A stretch of DNA of 48,531 bases, taken from the NCBI GenBank assembly GCA_900316415.1, contig ONCV01000015.1:1-48531 (forward strand). The letters run 5' to 3'. Each line of letters opens with the position of its first letter. Position 1 is the stretch's first letter. This DNA is from an uncultured Eubacteriales bacterium. GTDB lineage: Bacteria; Bacillota; Clostridia; Christensenellales; Aristaeellaceae. Positions 1 through 8,236 of this stretch are shown piece by piece. Made by a program: the position numbers and the translations under genes. The notes beneath the pieces were generated by a model. The model was not told where the DNA came from, made no database searches, and saw only the letters and a program-made list of their open reading frames with translations.

Positions 1-96
1 ATACTTGAAACCATGTTTCGATGTAGCGCCGTATACCAGACCGGTACGTACGGTGCAATGGGAGGGGCGAGGGTTAACGCCCTCCCTCTACCCTAT
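1..96 (+). mobile_element. 3' end of a group II intron (domains V and VI), truncated by window edge
   Basis: Domain V is visible as a hairpin. Bases 26-33 pair with 49-56, a two-base CG bulge sits at 47-48, and 34-37 (TACC) pair with 43-46 (GGTA). The AGC at 25-27 fits the catalytic triad. Domain VI follows: 60-67 and 69-73 pair with 80-89 and 91-93, leaving A90 as the only unpaired base on its 3' side. A90 lies seven bases before the proposed 3' splice site (ending CCCTAT at 96), the usual place of the branch-point adenosine. The intron body and any reverse transcriptase lie to the left, outside the window. The boundary is 8 bp from the GH78 stop codon and the intron faces that gene. The structure is read directly; the class of intron is not assigned. 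Confidence 0.72.
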
Positions 97-104
97 TTGC
101 TTCC

Positions 105-3100
105 CTACCGGGCCACGGTGAACCGGTGGGAGCCGCTGCCCAGATGTTCCCGCCGGCCGTCCGGAAGGATCAGTTCCGCCGAGGCGTTGGCCGGCACCGT
201 GCAGCGGTATTCCACGCCGCCGTCCTTTCGCTCCCAGGCGCTTTCGATCCGGCCCAGGGGGGAGTCAAAGCCGCCGCTGACCCGGCCGAAGCCCTCGAAA
301 TGCGGCTCCAGGGTGAAATGCCGGTATCCCGGGCAGGCCTCGTCCCGCCGGATGCCCAGCAGGGTTTCATAGAACCAGGAGAGGACGGAGCCGAGGGAGT
401 AATGGTTGAAGGAATTCATGCTGTTGTTTCCGCCGAAGCCGGCTTCCTTCGTAAAGGAATTCCAGCGCTCCCAGATGGTCGTCGCGCCCTGGGTCACCGG
501 ATACAGCCAGGAGGGGAACGCCGTCTGGCGGATCAGGGCGCAGGCGGTATCGATATGCCCGCCGGCGGACAGCGCCGGATTCAGCAGCCCCGTGCCGAAG
601 AAGCCGGTAAAGACCCGGCAGCCCTTCTCCCGGGTGACCCGGTTCAGATGGTCCGAGGCGCGCTGCGCTTCCGCGCCTTCCAGGATCCCGTACATCACGG
701 GCAGGGCATAGGAGGTCTGGGTATCGCAGGGTTTTCCGTCCAGCCCCCGGGTGATGCCGCTTTCCGGATCCAGGAAATGGGCCCGCCAGTAATCCCGCGT
801 TTCCCGGGCCCACGCGGCGTACCGCGCCGCGTCCTCCTGCCGGTTCAGCACCCCGGTCATCCGGGCCATCAGATCGGCGGCGCGGAAGAAGAACGCGTTG
901 AACATCAGCGCGTGATCCGTTTCCTCCGGGGCCAGCCAGTCGGCCAGGGACAGCCCGAAGCCGGTGCCCGGCATGCCCTGGGACCGGGCGTATTCCATCC
1001 ATTTCGCCATGGCGGGATGGAATTCCCGGATGATTTCCGGATCGCCGTACTGCTGATACAGTTCCCACACGATGAAGATCATGGCGGTTTCATAGGTGAT
1101 GCCGCCGAAGCCGCCGCCCATGGGCGCGATGTCCGGCAGGCTGCCGCTTTCCTCCTGCAGATCCCGCAGGGCGTCCAGATATCGGCGGTAGAACAGCCGC
1201 GTGTCCGCCTGATAGGTGGCGGTGCGGCAGAACACGTGGGTATCCCCCGCCCAGCCCATGCGCTCGTTGCGCTGGGGGCAGTCCGTGGGCACGCTGATGA
1301 AATTGCACAGCTGGGACCAGCGGACGTTTTCGATGAACCGGTTCACCAGCGGATCGTCCGTTTCCAGGCGGCCGGTCAGCGCCGGCAGGGAGGAAAGCTG
1401 GATGCCCTCCACCTCCTCCGGCTCCGGAGGGACGGAAACCCCGGTGATTTCGATATACCGGAAGCCGTGGAAGGTGAAGCGGGGCTGATAGACCTCGCCT
1501 TCCGGATCGCCCCGGAGAATGATCCGGTCCAGGCTTTCCGCGTCCCGGTAATTCTCCGTCAGGATCATGCCGGCGTTCTTCGCATACTCCGGAAGATCCG
1601 GATAGCGGATTTCCCCGTAGCGCAGGGTGACCTCCGTTCCGGCCTCCCCGCGCAGCAGCACCCGGGGAACGCCGGCGATTTCCTGCCCCAGATCGTAGAG
1701 CCAGACCCCGGGCCGGGGCTCCAGCCGCTGCCGGGCCGGAATCCGGCAGACCTCCCGCACCGGGGCGTGGAAGGAGCCGGTGATCACGGCGCGGGAATGA
1801 TCCAGCCGGGGCCAGGGCTTTCCGAACCCGCGGGGCACGGTCCAGGTTTCCGCCACGGGATCCGGAACGATTTCCGCCGCCGGTACCATTCCCTCCGCCG
1901 AAAAGCCGGGCAGGGAGAAGCGCTCATACAGATCCAGCCGCCGCCGGTCCAGATGCTCCCCCTGGAACAGGCCCGCGTAGGTATAGGGCCCCTCCTCCAG
2001 GCAGGTCCATTCCTCCGGCGAGGTGACCCAGGCGTCCAGGCTCCCGTCGGCATAGCGCACCTCCAGCCGGGCGAGGACGGATTCCCGGTCACCGTAATAG
2101 TTGTAGTTCTGCACCACAAAGGTCTGGGCGTCGCTCCACCAGCCGGAGCCCAGGGTGATGCCCACCGCGTTGGGGCCGGCATGGAGCCGATCCGTGACAT
2201 CATAGGTCTGGTACACGAGGCGCCGGTCGTACTGGGTGTTTCCGGGGTTGAGCACGGTCCGGGTGATTTCCTGCCCGTTGATCCGGCAGTCATAGATGCC
2301 GCGGGAGGTGATGTACAGCCGGGCCGCGGCGACCCGCTTTTCCGGAGGAACCGCGAACTCCCGGCGGAGCATGGGCAGGGAATGGCGGGAGGGATCCTCC
2401 AGATGGCGGGATCCGCCGGGCTCCGTGCCGGCGAGGGTCCGGCCCGGCAGGCACGCGGCCTCCCGTCCGGGCTCCCGCAGGTAACGGATCCGGAGCCCCT
2501 CAAAACGCGCGGTGTCGCCCTCCCCGGCATAGTAGCCGGCGCGGCACAGATGGGGGAAGGGGATGACGTCATTGTGCCCGAGGGGATTCAGGGGCCGGGG
2601 CCGGATCTCCGCGCTGCCTCCGAAGGAGACCGCCTCCACCGCGTCCACCAGCACGCCGTCCACCCGGGCAAAGGCCCCGTTGCCGGGCACCTCCACGGTC
2701 AGCGTATGGGGCTGATACCGGTTGGCATCGGTGATCAGCGGCGCGGCGTCCGGCTTTCCCCATTCCTTCAGGGGCACCCGGGCCAGCGGCGCGTCCGTAT
2801 CCTCCGGGGAATACCCGGTGCGGTAGATTTCCAGGGCCGCGGGCTCCTCCAGGTTCAGCACGTAGCGGATTTCGCTGCTTCCCGCCATGCCCAGGATGTT
2901 CCGGTTGGCGTCCGCCAGCCGCCGGTCCCCCGCGCCGAAGACGATGCCGGCCCGGCGGCTGCCGGGGGAAAGGGTCAGGGTGGCGGACAGGACGAAAACG
3001 CCCATGGTGTCGGCGCAGGGATGGAAATCCGGGGCGCCGATCCAGCGGGCGCCGCCCCAGGCCTCCGGGCGGCCGTCCAGAAAGCCCGTTTCAAACCAGT

Positions 3101-3401
3101 CGGACGCGGAGGCGGAACCGCCCGCGGCGTCCCCGACCTCCAGAGAGACCGCGTAGCGCGTTTTCGGCGCCAGCGCCGGCCCCGCGTAGGCGAGGCCCAG
3201 GGAGGAGGCGCTTTCCAGAAGGCCGGAATCCCACAGCGGTTCGGATGCCCCGTCCCGCGCAACGCGCACCCGGCAGGTCCGCTGCACCGTTCCCTCCGGG
3301 CCCTCCAGCCTCCAGGAAAAGCGGGGACGGGGCACATCCATGCCCAGGGGCCGGGTCATGTATTCCGTCCGCAGATCGACAATACGGAGAGTCTGCTTCA
3401 T
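105..3401 (-). CDS. GH78 alpha-L-rhamnosidase, cytoplasmic
   Basis: This 1098-residue protein hydrolyses terminal alpha-L-rhamnose from plant glycans or glycosides. The N-terminus (LRTEYMTRPLGMDVPRPRFSW) is the typical start of the rhamnosidase Ig-like domain. A longer than usual beta-rich stretch follows to about residue 340, then the N-domain, and the (alpha/alpha)6 catalytic barrel from about 690. The signature TDCPQRNERMGWAGD near residue 710 holds the likely general-acid Glu; the common DER is NER here. IWERW near 977 holds the likely general-base Glu. A C-terminal beta domain ends the protein. There is no signal peptide, so it should act on imported oligosaccharides. An AAGAGGTG Shine-Dalgarno precedes the ATG. 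It is the last gene of a minus-strand operon with a CUT1 transporter. Family is clear; the natural substrate is inferred. Confidence 0.93.
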   Translation of the reverse strand: MKQTLRIVDLRTEYMTRPLGMDVPRPRFSWRLEGPEGTVQRTCRVRVARDGASEPLWDSGLLESASSLGLAYAGPALAPKTRYAVSLEVGDAAGGSASASDWFETGFLDGRPEAWGGARWIGAPDFHPCADTMGVFVLSATLTLSPGSRRAGIVFGAGDRRLADANRNILGMAGSSEIRYVLNLEEPAALEIYRTGYSPEDTDAPLARVPLKEWGKPDAAPLITDANRYQPHTLTVEVPGNGAFARVDGVLVDAVEAVSFGGSAEIRPRPLNPLGHNDVIPFPHLCRAGYYAGEGDTARFEGLRIRYLREPGREAACLPGRTLAGTEPGGSRHLEDPSRHSLPMLRREFAVPPEKRVAAARLYITSRGIYDCRINGQEITRTVLNPGNTQYDRRLVYQTYDVTDRLHAGPNAVGITLGSGWWSDAQTFVVQNYNYYGDRESVLARLEVRYADGSLDAWVTSPEEWTCLEEGPYTYAGLFQGEHLDRRRLDLYERFSLPGFSAEGMVPAAEIVPDPVAETWTVPRGFGKPWPRLDHSRAVITGSFHAPVREVCRIPARQRLEPRPGVWLYDLGQEIAGVPRVLLRGEAGTEVTLRYGEIRYPDLPEYAKNAGMILTENYRDAESLDRIILRGDPEGEVYQPRFTFHGFRYIEITGVSVPPEPEEVEGIQLSSLPALTGRLETDDPLVNRFIENVRWSQLCNFISVPTDCPQRNERMGWAGDTHVFCRTATYQADTRLFYRRYLDALRDLQEESGSLPDIAPMGGGFGGITYETAMIFIVWELYQQYGDPEIIREFHPAMAKWMEYARSQGMPGTGFGLSLADWLAPEETDHALMFNAFFFRAADLMARMTGVLNRQEDAARYAAWARETRDYWRAHFLDPESGITRGLDGKPCDTQTSYALPVMYGILEGAEAQRASDHLNRVTREKGCRVFTGFFGTGLLNPALSAGGHIDTACALIRQTAFPSWLYPVTQGATTIWERWNSFTKEAGFGGNNSMNSFNHYSLGSVLSWFYETLLGIRRDEACPGYRHFTLEPHFEGFGRVSGGFDSPLGRIESAWERKDGGVEYRCTVPANASAELILPDGRREHLGSGSHRFTVAR

Positions 3402-3477
3402 TTCAGGGCACCTCTTTCTCTTGGGTTTTGCGCCGCGGGGCGGCGGGGGAGCGGGTTCCTTCCGGGGCTCCGGGGCC

Positions 3478-3509
3478 TTCCCCGGCCCGGAGCGGGCCGG
3501 ACCGGGGAA
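3478..3509 (-). other. Intercistronic hairpin between nucleoside-hydrolase-like gene and GH78
   Basis: TTCCCC-GGCCCG at 3478-3489 can pair with CGGGCC (3493-3498) and GGGGAA (3504-3509), leaving a five-base bulge. No U-tract follows in the direction of transcription, so it looks like an mRNA-stability or spacing hairpin rather than a terminator. GH78 probably remains in the same transcript. Confidence 0.4.
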
Positions 3510-3517
3510 AGCGGGGC

Positions 3518-4438
3518 TCAGCCGTAGTTGATGGCCAGCTTCGCGAAGAAATCCTCCAGGGTCAGGCGAGCGTTGGCGTCCTGATAGACGCGGATGTCCC
3601 GCGGCGCGTTTCCGGGAACATACCGGGAGGTTTCCGGATCGATGCGGGGCGCGGGCCGGATTTCATAGACATCCTCCCGCTCGGATTCAAACAGCAGCAC
3701 CCCGACGGTGGGGGAATCGCCCAGCCCCCAGATTTCGCCGTGGGGCCACTGGGGATAATCAGCCAGCGTCAGGTTGAAAGCCGCCATCTGCTCGAACAGA
3801 TACTTTCCGATTTCCCCGCAGGGGGCCACCTTGTGCTGCAGCTCCGCCAGGGAGACGGCCATCTGCTTGTACACGTTCTTCGGCACCTGCCACAGGGGCA
3901 TCGCGGAGGAAAGCACCGCGTTGGCCGCGGCGATGTCCACATCCTGGTTGAACTCGTGCTCCCCGTCGGGATAGGCGCCGCCCCCGATCCAGATGCAGGT
4001 GGCGCGGCCGCAGATTTCCGGCGCCAGCAGGATCGCGGAGGCCATGTCCGTCAGCGTTCCCTGGCAGGCGATGTACAGCGGCCGGGGATCGTCCCGCAGG
4101 GCCTCGGCGATGATGAGGCGGGCGCCGGGGGAATCCAGGGGCGTGTGCTCATCCGGCAGCGGGCCGTCCGCGCCCTTCGCCACGGGGCAGACCCCCTCCA
4201 GGTCCATCAGCTTCAGCACCCGGTTCACCTCTTCGAGGCTGGCCTGGCAGGAGGTGCCGGTGTGCCGGTAGGGCGTCTCGAAATGCGCGGGGATGATGCC
4301 GCGAACCTCGAATTTCGGCGTCATCAGATGATGCGCGATGGCATACTGATCGTCCGCCTCGTTCTTCGCGTCGGTGGAGATCAGCATCCGGACCCGCTTC
4401 TGCTCCGGAACGGTGAAACGATAGGAAAACTGCTTCAT
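3518..4438 (-). CDS. Nucleoside hydrolase-like protein (IUNH fold)
   Basis: The 306-residue protein has the size and layout of inosine-uridine nucleoside N-ribohydrolases. The N-terminal acidic motif reads STDAKNEADDQYA, with the paired Asp that bind calcium and ribose in the family; the first Asp lies two residues further from the pair than in the canonical DxxxDD. GGGAYPDGEHEFNQD matches the middle motif ending in EFN. LGDSPTVGVLL near the C-terminus retains an Asp where family members bind metal. I start at 4438 because GGAGAAG lies just upstream; an in-frame start at 4558 would run through a strong terminator hairpin and has no ribosome site. It sits between the solute-binding protein and the rhamnosidase, so a sugar N- or O-glycoside substrate is as plausible as a nucleoside. 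Confidence 0.8.
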   Translation of the reverse strand: MKQFSYRFTVPEQKRVRMLISTDAKNEADDQYAIAHHLMTPKFEVRGIIPAHFETPYRHTGTSCQASLEEVNRVLKLMDLEGVCPVAKGADGPLPDEHTPLDSPGARLIIAEALRDDPRPLYIACQGTLTDMASAILLAPEICGRATCIWIGGGAYPDGEHEFNQDVDIAAANAVLSSAMPLWQVPKNVYKQMAVSLAELQHKVAPCGEIGKYLFEQMAAFNLTLADYPQWPHGEIWGLGDSPTVGVLLFESEREDVYEIRPAPRIDPETSRYVPGNAPRDIRVYQDANARLTLEDFFAKLAINYG

Positions 4439-4463
4439 GTTCTTCTCCTTCCGGCTTCCGCCC

Positions 4464-4485
4464 CCGGCCGCCCGCGGGCGGCCGG
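4464..4485. repeat. 22-bp perfect palindrome in the leader of the nucleoside-hydrolase-like gene
   Basis: The half-site CCGGCCGCCCG is followed at once by its own reverse complement. It lies between the terminator hairpin at 4504-4538 and the ribosome site. It could be a second mRNA hairpin or a protein-binding site. Nothing in the sequence decides between them. Confidence 0.45.
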
Positions 4486-4499
4486 AAGCGGCCATTTGG

Positions 4500-4538
4500 A
4501 AAGAGGCATCCCGGGGGATGAAGCCGCGGGATGCCTCC
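4500..4538 (-). terminator. Intercistronic terminator/attenuator after the solute-binding protein gene
   Basis: GAGGCATCCCG (4504-4514) pairs perfectly with CGGGATGCCTC (4528-4538). On the minus strand the stem is followed by TTTT. It lies 28 bp after the solute-binding protein stop codon and before two more genes of the same operon. It probably ends most transcripts while some read through, giving more binding protein than enzyme. Confidence 0.75.
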
Positions 4539-4565
4539 TGAAAAGGGTTCCTGTTCAAAAAGGGA

Positions 4566-6176
4566 TTACTTCACGGAATTGATCAGATCCAGGTCTTCCT
4601 GGGGGGTCTGGGCGGGACCGTTGACCGCCAGCCAGGCATCCAGCTGGGCCTGCTTGGCGTCGATGACGGTCTGCAGCCCGGAGGCGTACAGCGCGCTGTT
4701 CAGCTGCTCAATGGTGGAATCCACGTTGGCGGAGCCCACGGAGCCGGTCAGCAGCGCGGCCCGGTAGGTTTCCAGGGCGCTGTTCAGCGCGGTGATCTGG
4801 GTGGCATAATCGGAGGAATCCCACATGAAGCCGAAGGCGGGGCTGTAATAGCTCCAGGTGTTGTGGCTCTTCAGCAGATCCCAGTAATCCGGGGTCTTGC
4901 TGCCGTCATTCCAGACGTAGCCGATGAACTGGTTGCCGGCCGCCCAGCCGGTGTTCTGGAAGTACTTGAAGTTGCTGTTGTCCACGCCGTCGGCGAAGTA
5001 GGCCGTGCCGTCGTCCAGCACCTTGTAATCCTGGCCTTCGATACCGAACTGCCAGTAGTTCATGACCACGGGATCCGTGTACAGCGCGCGCAGGAACTTG
5101 AAGGCCATTTCCTTGTCCTCGCAGCTGTCCGCGATGCCCAGACCGAAGAACGCCACGTTGCCGGAGCTGATGCCGCCTTCCACGTAATCGCCGAAGTACA
5201 TCGCATAGCCTTCCTGGCCGTTGGTGGCATTGGCTTCAGCCAGGAAGCCGGGCTTGATGGCGGTGGCATAGCTGAAGGTGTTGCCGGCCTTGATCATGGT
5301 CGCGGAGCCCTGCTGATCGGTGGCGGCATCCTTGTAGATGTAGCCCTTGTCATACCAGTCCGCCAGCATCTTGCACAGGTTCTTGAAGGTGTCGGTTTCG
5401 AATTCGTTCACAACCTTGGTGCTGTCATGATCGGCCTGCCAGTCCAGCACGCCGAAGCGATCCAGCAGCTGGTCCACGAAATAGAAGCGGGCCGTCTGGT
5501 CGCTGTTGCCCATGTACAGCGGGATCATCTCGGGATGCGCGTCCTTCACGGCCTGGAAGATTTCCGCGGCTTCGCTCCAGGGACGGGCATGGCCGTCATA
5601 GGTGTCCTTGTTGGATTCCAGGCCGTACTTCTCGGTCAGGCCCAGCTCGTCGCAGATGTCCTTGCGCATCCACAGGCCGCCCAGCTCGACGGACTCCTTG
5701 GAGGCCGGCAGGCCGTAGATGAAGCCGTTGATGCTGGAAACCCTGGCGTTCTGCTCGCCGATGGCGTCGATGATGGCCTTGCCGTCCTCGGTGTCCAGAT
5801 AGGGGGTCAGGTCGGTCATGGCCTCGGCCTTGATCCATCCGGAAACGCTGTTGTAGAACACGGGGATGACATCATAGGGATCGAAGGCCACCACGCTGGT
5901 TCCGAAGCTGGTGTTGAACTCGGAGAACTGCAGCGGGTTGAAGGAGACTTCGATGTTGTACTTGGGAACCAGGTACTCGTTCAGGGCCGCCACCACCGCG
6001 TCGCGCTCGGTGGCATCCTGGGGATAGAACTCGATGTAGCTGAAGGTCATCTTATAGGGATTGGACGCGGAATAGGTTCCGACGGAGGTCGTCGTGGTCA
6101 CTTCCTCCGCGGACGCAAAACCGCACAGGGAGAGAACCATTGCCGCAGCCAGCAGCAGGGAAAGCAGTTTCTTCAT
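4566..6176 (-). CDS. Extracellular solute-binding protein of a CUT1 sugar ABC transporter
   Basis: The 536-residue protein captures a sugar or oligosaccharide outside the cell and passes it to the two adjacent permeases. Residues 1-23 form a signal peptide (Lys-Lys, a Leu/Ala-rich core, then ASA before Glu-Glu). The only Cys in the signal peptide is in LSLCGF and lacks the small residue expected before a lipobox Cys, so signal peptidase I cleavage is more likely than lipidation. The C-terminal part, with Trp/Tyr-rich segments around residues 410-460 and a helical tail, resembles the LplA/DUF3502 group. AAAAGGAG behind an A-rich leader gives a strong ribosome site. Genes for the permeases lie upstream, with GH78 and the nucleoside-hydrolase-like gene downstream. 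Rhamnosylated oligosaccharides are a context-based guess at the ligand. Confidence 0.88.
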   Translation of the reverse strand: MKKLLSLLLAAAMVLSLCGFASAEEVTTTTSVGTYSASNPYKMTFSYIEFYPQDATERDAVVAALNEYLVPKYNIEVSFNPLQFSEFNTSFGTSVVAFDPYDVIPVFYNSVSGWIKAEAMTDLTPYLDTEDGKAIIDAIGEQNARVSSINGFIYGLPASKESVELGGLWMRKDICDELGLTEKYGLESNKDTYDGHARPWSEAAEIFQAVKDAHPEMIPLYMGNSDQTARFYFVDQLLDRFGVLDWQADHDSTKVVNEFETDTFKNLCKMLADWYDKGYIYKDAATDQQGSATMIKAGNTFSYATAIKPGFLAEANATNGQEGYAMYFGDYVEGGISSGNVAFFGLGIADSCEDKEMAFKFLRALYTDPVVMNYWQFGIEGQDYKVLDDGTAYFADGVDNSNFKYFQNTGWAAGNQFIGYVWNDGSKTPDYWDLLKSHNTWSYYSPAFGFMWDSSDYATQITALNSALETYRAALLTGSVGSANVDSTIEQLNSALYASGLQTVIDAKQAQLDAWLAVNGPAQTPQEDLDLINSVK

Positions 6177-6254
6177 CTTTGGATCTCCTTTTCTTTTTTT
6201 ATCTAACAGACGCCCCGCCCGTCCGACCGGACGTCCATTGACCGGGGGAAGGAA

Positions 6255-7142
6255 TTACTTGACGGCGCCGACGGAAATCCCCTTGGCGTAATACTTCTGG
6301 AAGAAGGGGAAGATGATCATGATGGGCAGGATCGCCACGAAGGCGATGGCCATCTGAATTCCCGTGGCGGGGAGGGAGCCCATGGCGGAGGCCATGCCGG
6401 AGTTGGTGGTGCTGGTGGCCAGATACTGGATGTTGGACACCATCTGGTTCAGCAGGTTCTGGACGTTGTAGAACTCCTTGTGCCGGGAGATGTAGTACAG
6501 GCCGTTGGTCCAGTCGTTCCAGTAGCCCAGGCCGGCGAAGGTGCCGATGGTGATCAGGATCGGCTTGCCCATGGGCAGCACGATCTTGGTGAAGACCTTC
6601 AGGTGGTTCGCGCCGTCGATCTCCGCCGCTTCATAGATCGCGTAGGGGATGCTGTTGGAGAAATAGGTCCGGACCATCATGACGTTCCAGCCGCTCAGCA
6701 GCAGGTTCGGAATCAGCTGGGCCAGGAGCGTGTCCTTGATCTTGAAGGTGTTCGACCACATGATGTAGGAGGGCACGATGCCGCCGGAGAACAGCATGGT
6801 GAAGAACACGAAGAACATCATGACCCGCCGCCCGGGCAGGTTGTTGATGGACAGGGGGAAGGCCATCAGCGCCGTCAGCACCACGCTGACCAGCGTGCCG
6901 ACGACGGTCACCAGGATGCTGATGCCGTAGGCCTGCATGATGGTGTCCCCGGACTGGAAGATGTAGGCGTAGGAAGCGCCGGAAAACTTCTTCGGGAAGA
7001 AGGAATAGCCGTTGGCCACCAGCACATGCTCGTCCGTCAGGGAGGACATCAGCAGAAGCAGGAAGGGAAGAATGATGATGGCGGCCCACAGGATCATCAC
7101 CACATAGGAAATGATTTTGTATGTTTTGGAAGTTCCTACCAT
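6255..7142 (-). CDS. CUT1 sugar ABC transporter permease, YtcP/LplC type
   Basis: This 295-residue membrane protein has about six hydrophobic segments, the first at residues 9-32. The EAA loop reads EAAEIDGANHLKVFTKIVLP near residues 180-200 and is where the ATPase docks. The C-terminus YYAKGISVGAVK is typical of the MalG-like partner in LplB/YtcP pairs. It starts 18 bp after the other permease gene, with GGAGGG upstream of the ATG. No ATPase gene is present nearby; systems of this type usually borrow a shared MsmK/MsiK-like ATPase encoded elsewhere. Confidence 0.92.
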   Translation of the reverse strand: MVGTSKTYKIISYVVMILWAAIIILPFLLLLMSSLTDEHVLVANGYSFFPKKFSGASYAYIFQSGDTIMQAYGISILVTVVGTLVSVVLTALMAFPLSINNLPGRRVMMFFVFFTMLFSGGIVPSYIMWSNTFKIKDTLLAQLIPNLLLSGWNVMMVRTYFSNSIPYAIYEAAEIDGANHLKVFTKIVLPMGKPILITIGTFAGLGYWNDWTNGLYYISRHKEFYNVQNLLNQMVSNIQYLATSTTNSGMASAMGSLPATGIQMAIAFVAILPIMIIFPFFQKYYAKGISVGAVK

Positions 7143-7160
7143 TTTTCTGTCCCTCCTTTC

Positions 7161-8126
7161 TCAGAACAGCGCGTTCTCGCTGCTGACCCTGCGGACGACG
7201 CCGTTGGCGATCAGCACCACGATGAACCCGACCACGGACTGATAGAAACCGGCCGCCGCGGCCATGCCGACGTTGTTCTGCACCATCAGGCCGCGGTACA
7301 CGTAGGTGTCGATCACGTCCGTCACGGAGTAGAGCAGGCCGGAATTCCGGGGAACCTGGTAGAACAGGCCGAAATCGGAGTAGAAGATGCGCCCGATGCT
7401 CATCAGGGTCAGGGTGATGATGGTGGCCCGCAGCTCCGGCAGCGTGATGTGGAGGATGGACTGCCACTTGGAGGCGCCGTCCAGCGTGCAGGCCTCAAAC
7501 AGGGAGGGATCGATGCCGTTGATCGTGGAGATATAGATCAGACAGCCGTATCCGACGCCCTTCCACAGATTGACGAAGATCAGAATCCAGGGCCAGGCCG
7601 GCGGATTGGAATACCAGCTGACGGCTTCCTTTCCCAGGGCGGGCAGAAGGGAGTTGTTCACAATGCCCGTCTGCTGGCTCAGGAAGGCGTACACAATGTA
7701 GCCCAGCACCACGGAGCTCATCAGATAGGGGAAGAGGATCGCGCTCTGGAAGACCTTCTTGGAGCGCTGGCTCTTCATGTCGCAGATGAAGATGGCGAAC
7801 ATGATGCCGACGACGTTGTTCAGCAGGATGAAGGCCAGGTTGTAGAGAATGGTGTTCCGGGTGATCACCATGGCATCCGGCGTGGCGAAAAGGAACTCAA
7901 AGTTTTTCAGCCCCGCCCAGTTGCTGCCCCAGAGGCCGCGCTTGGCGCTGTAATCCTTGAAGGCAACCACCAGACCGGTCATGGGGATATAGTTGTTGAT
8001 GATGAGATAAACCGCGCCGGGAAGAAACATCAGGTAAAGGATCCAGTGCTTCCGGATCGCGTCCAGGAAGCGGTTTTTGCTGCGTCCGGGCGCTTTTCCG
8101 GACCGGGAAAGAACCTGCTGTGTCAT
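7161..8126 (-). CDS. CUT1 sugar ABC transporter permease, LplB type
   Basis: The 321-residue protein is the MalF-like half of the permease pair. The motif LPGAVYLIINNYIPMTG and GLVVAFKDY in the first quarter is the hallmark of LplB proteins, and ENALF ends the chain as in its paralogue at 19225. An EAA-like loop (EACTLDGASKWQSILHITLP) lies near residues 220-240. I place the start at 8126, eight bases after AAGGAGG; a longer reading frame from 8174 lacks a ribosome site. It is the first gene of the minus-strand rhamnosidase operon. Confidence 0.92.
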   Translation of the reverse strand: MTQQVLSRSGKAPGRSKNRFLDAIRKHWILYLMFLPGAVYLIINNYIPMTGLVVAFKDYSAKRGLWGSNWAGLKNFEFLFATPDAMVITRNTILYNLAFILLNNVVGIMFAIFICDMKSQRSKKVFQSAILFPYLMSSVVLGYIVYAFLSQQTGIVNNSLLPALGKEAVSWYSNPPAWPWILIFVNLWKGVGYGCLIYISTINGIDPSLFEACTLDGASKWQSILHITLPELRATIITLTLMSIGRIFYSDFGLFYQVPRNSGLLYSVTDVIDTYVYRGLMVQNNVGMAAAAGFYQSVVGFIVVLIANGVVRRVSSENALF

Positions 8127-8236
8127 CGAAATCCTCCTTTGCTCCCGGAAACCGGGGCGGGAATGGCTTCCCATTTCCTCCGGATGATCGGGATTCCCCT
8201 CCCCGCATCCGCCTTTTCTGAATCGTTTGCAAGGGG

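Noticed and set aside
60..93. Simple rho-independent terminator of the GH78 gene
   Set aside because: The stem can be drawn, but no U-tract follows on the minus strand, and the same bases form a complete domain VI of a group II intron next to domain V.
126..3527. A 1133-codon open frame on the plus strand opposite the GH78 gene
   Set aside because: It is a GC-skew shadow: its composition is Gly/Arg/Pro/His-rich with no domain, no ribosome site, and the minus-strand frame has clear GH78 motifs.
8218..8231. A cre-like catabolite repression site (TGCAAACGATTC on the minus strand) just after promoter A
   Set aside because: Only the left half fits the cre consensus; the right half lacks the required CA, and promoter B has no equivalent.
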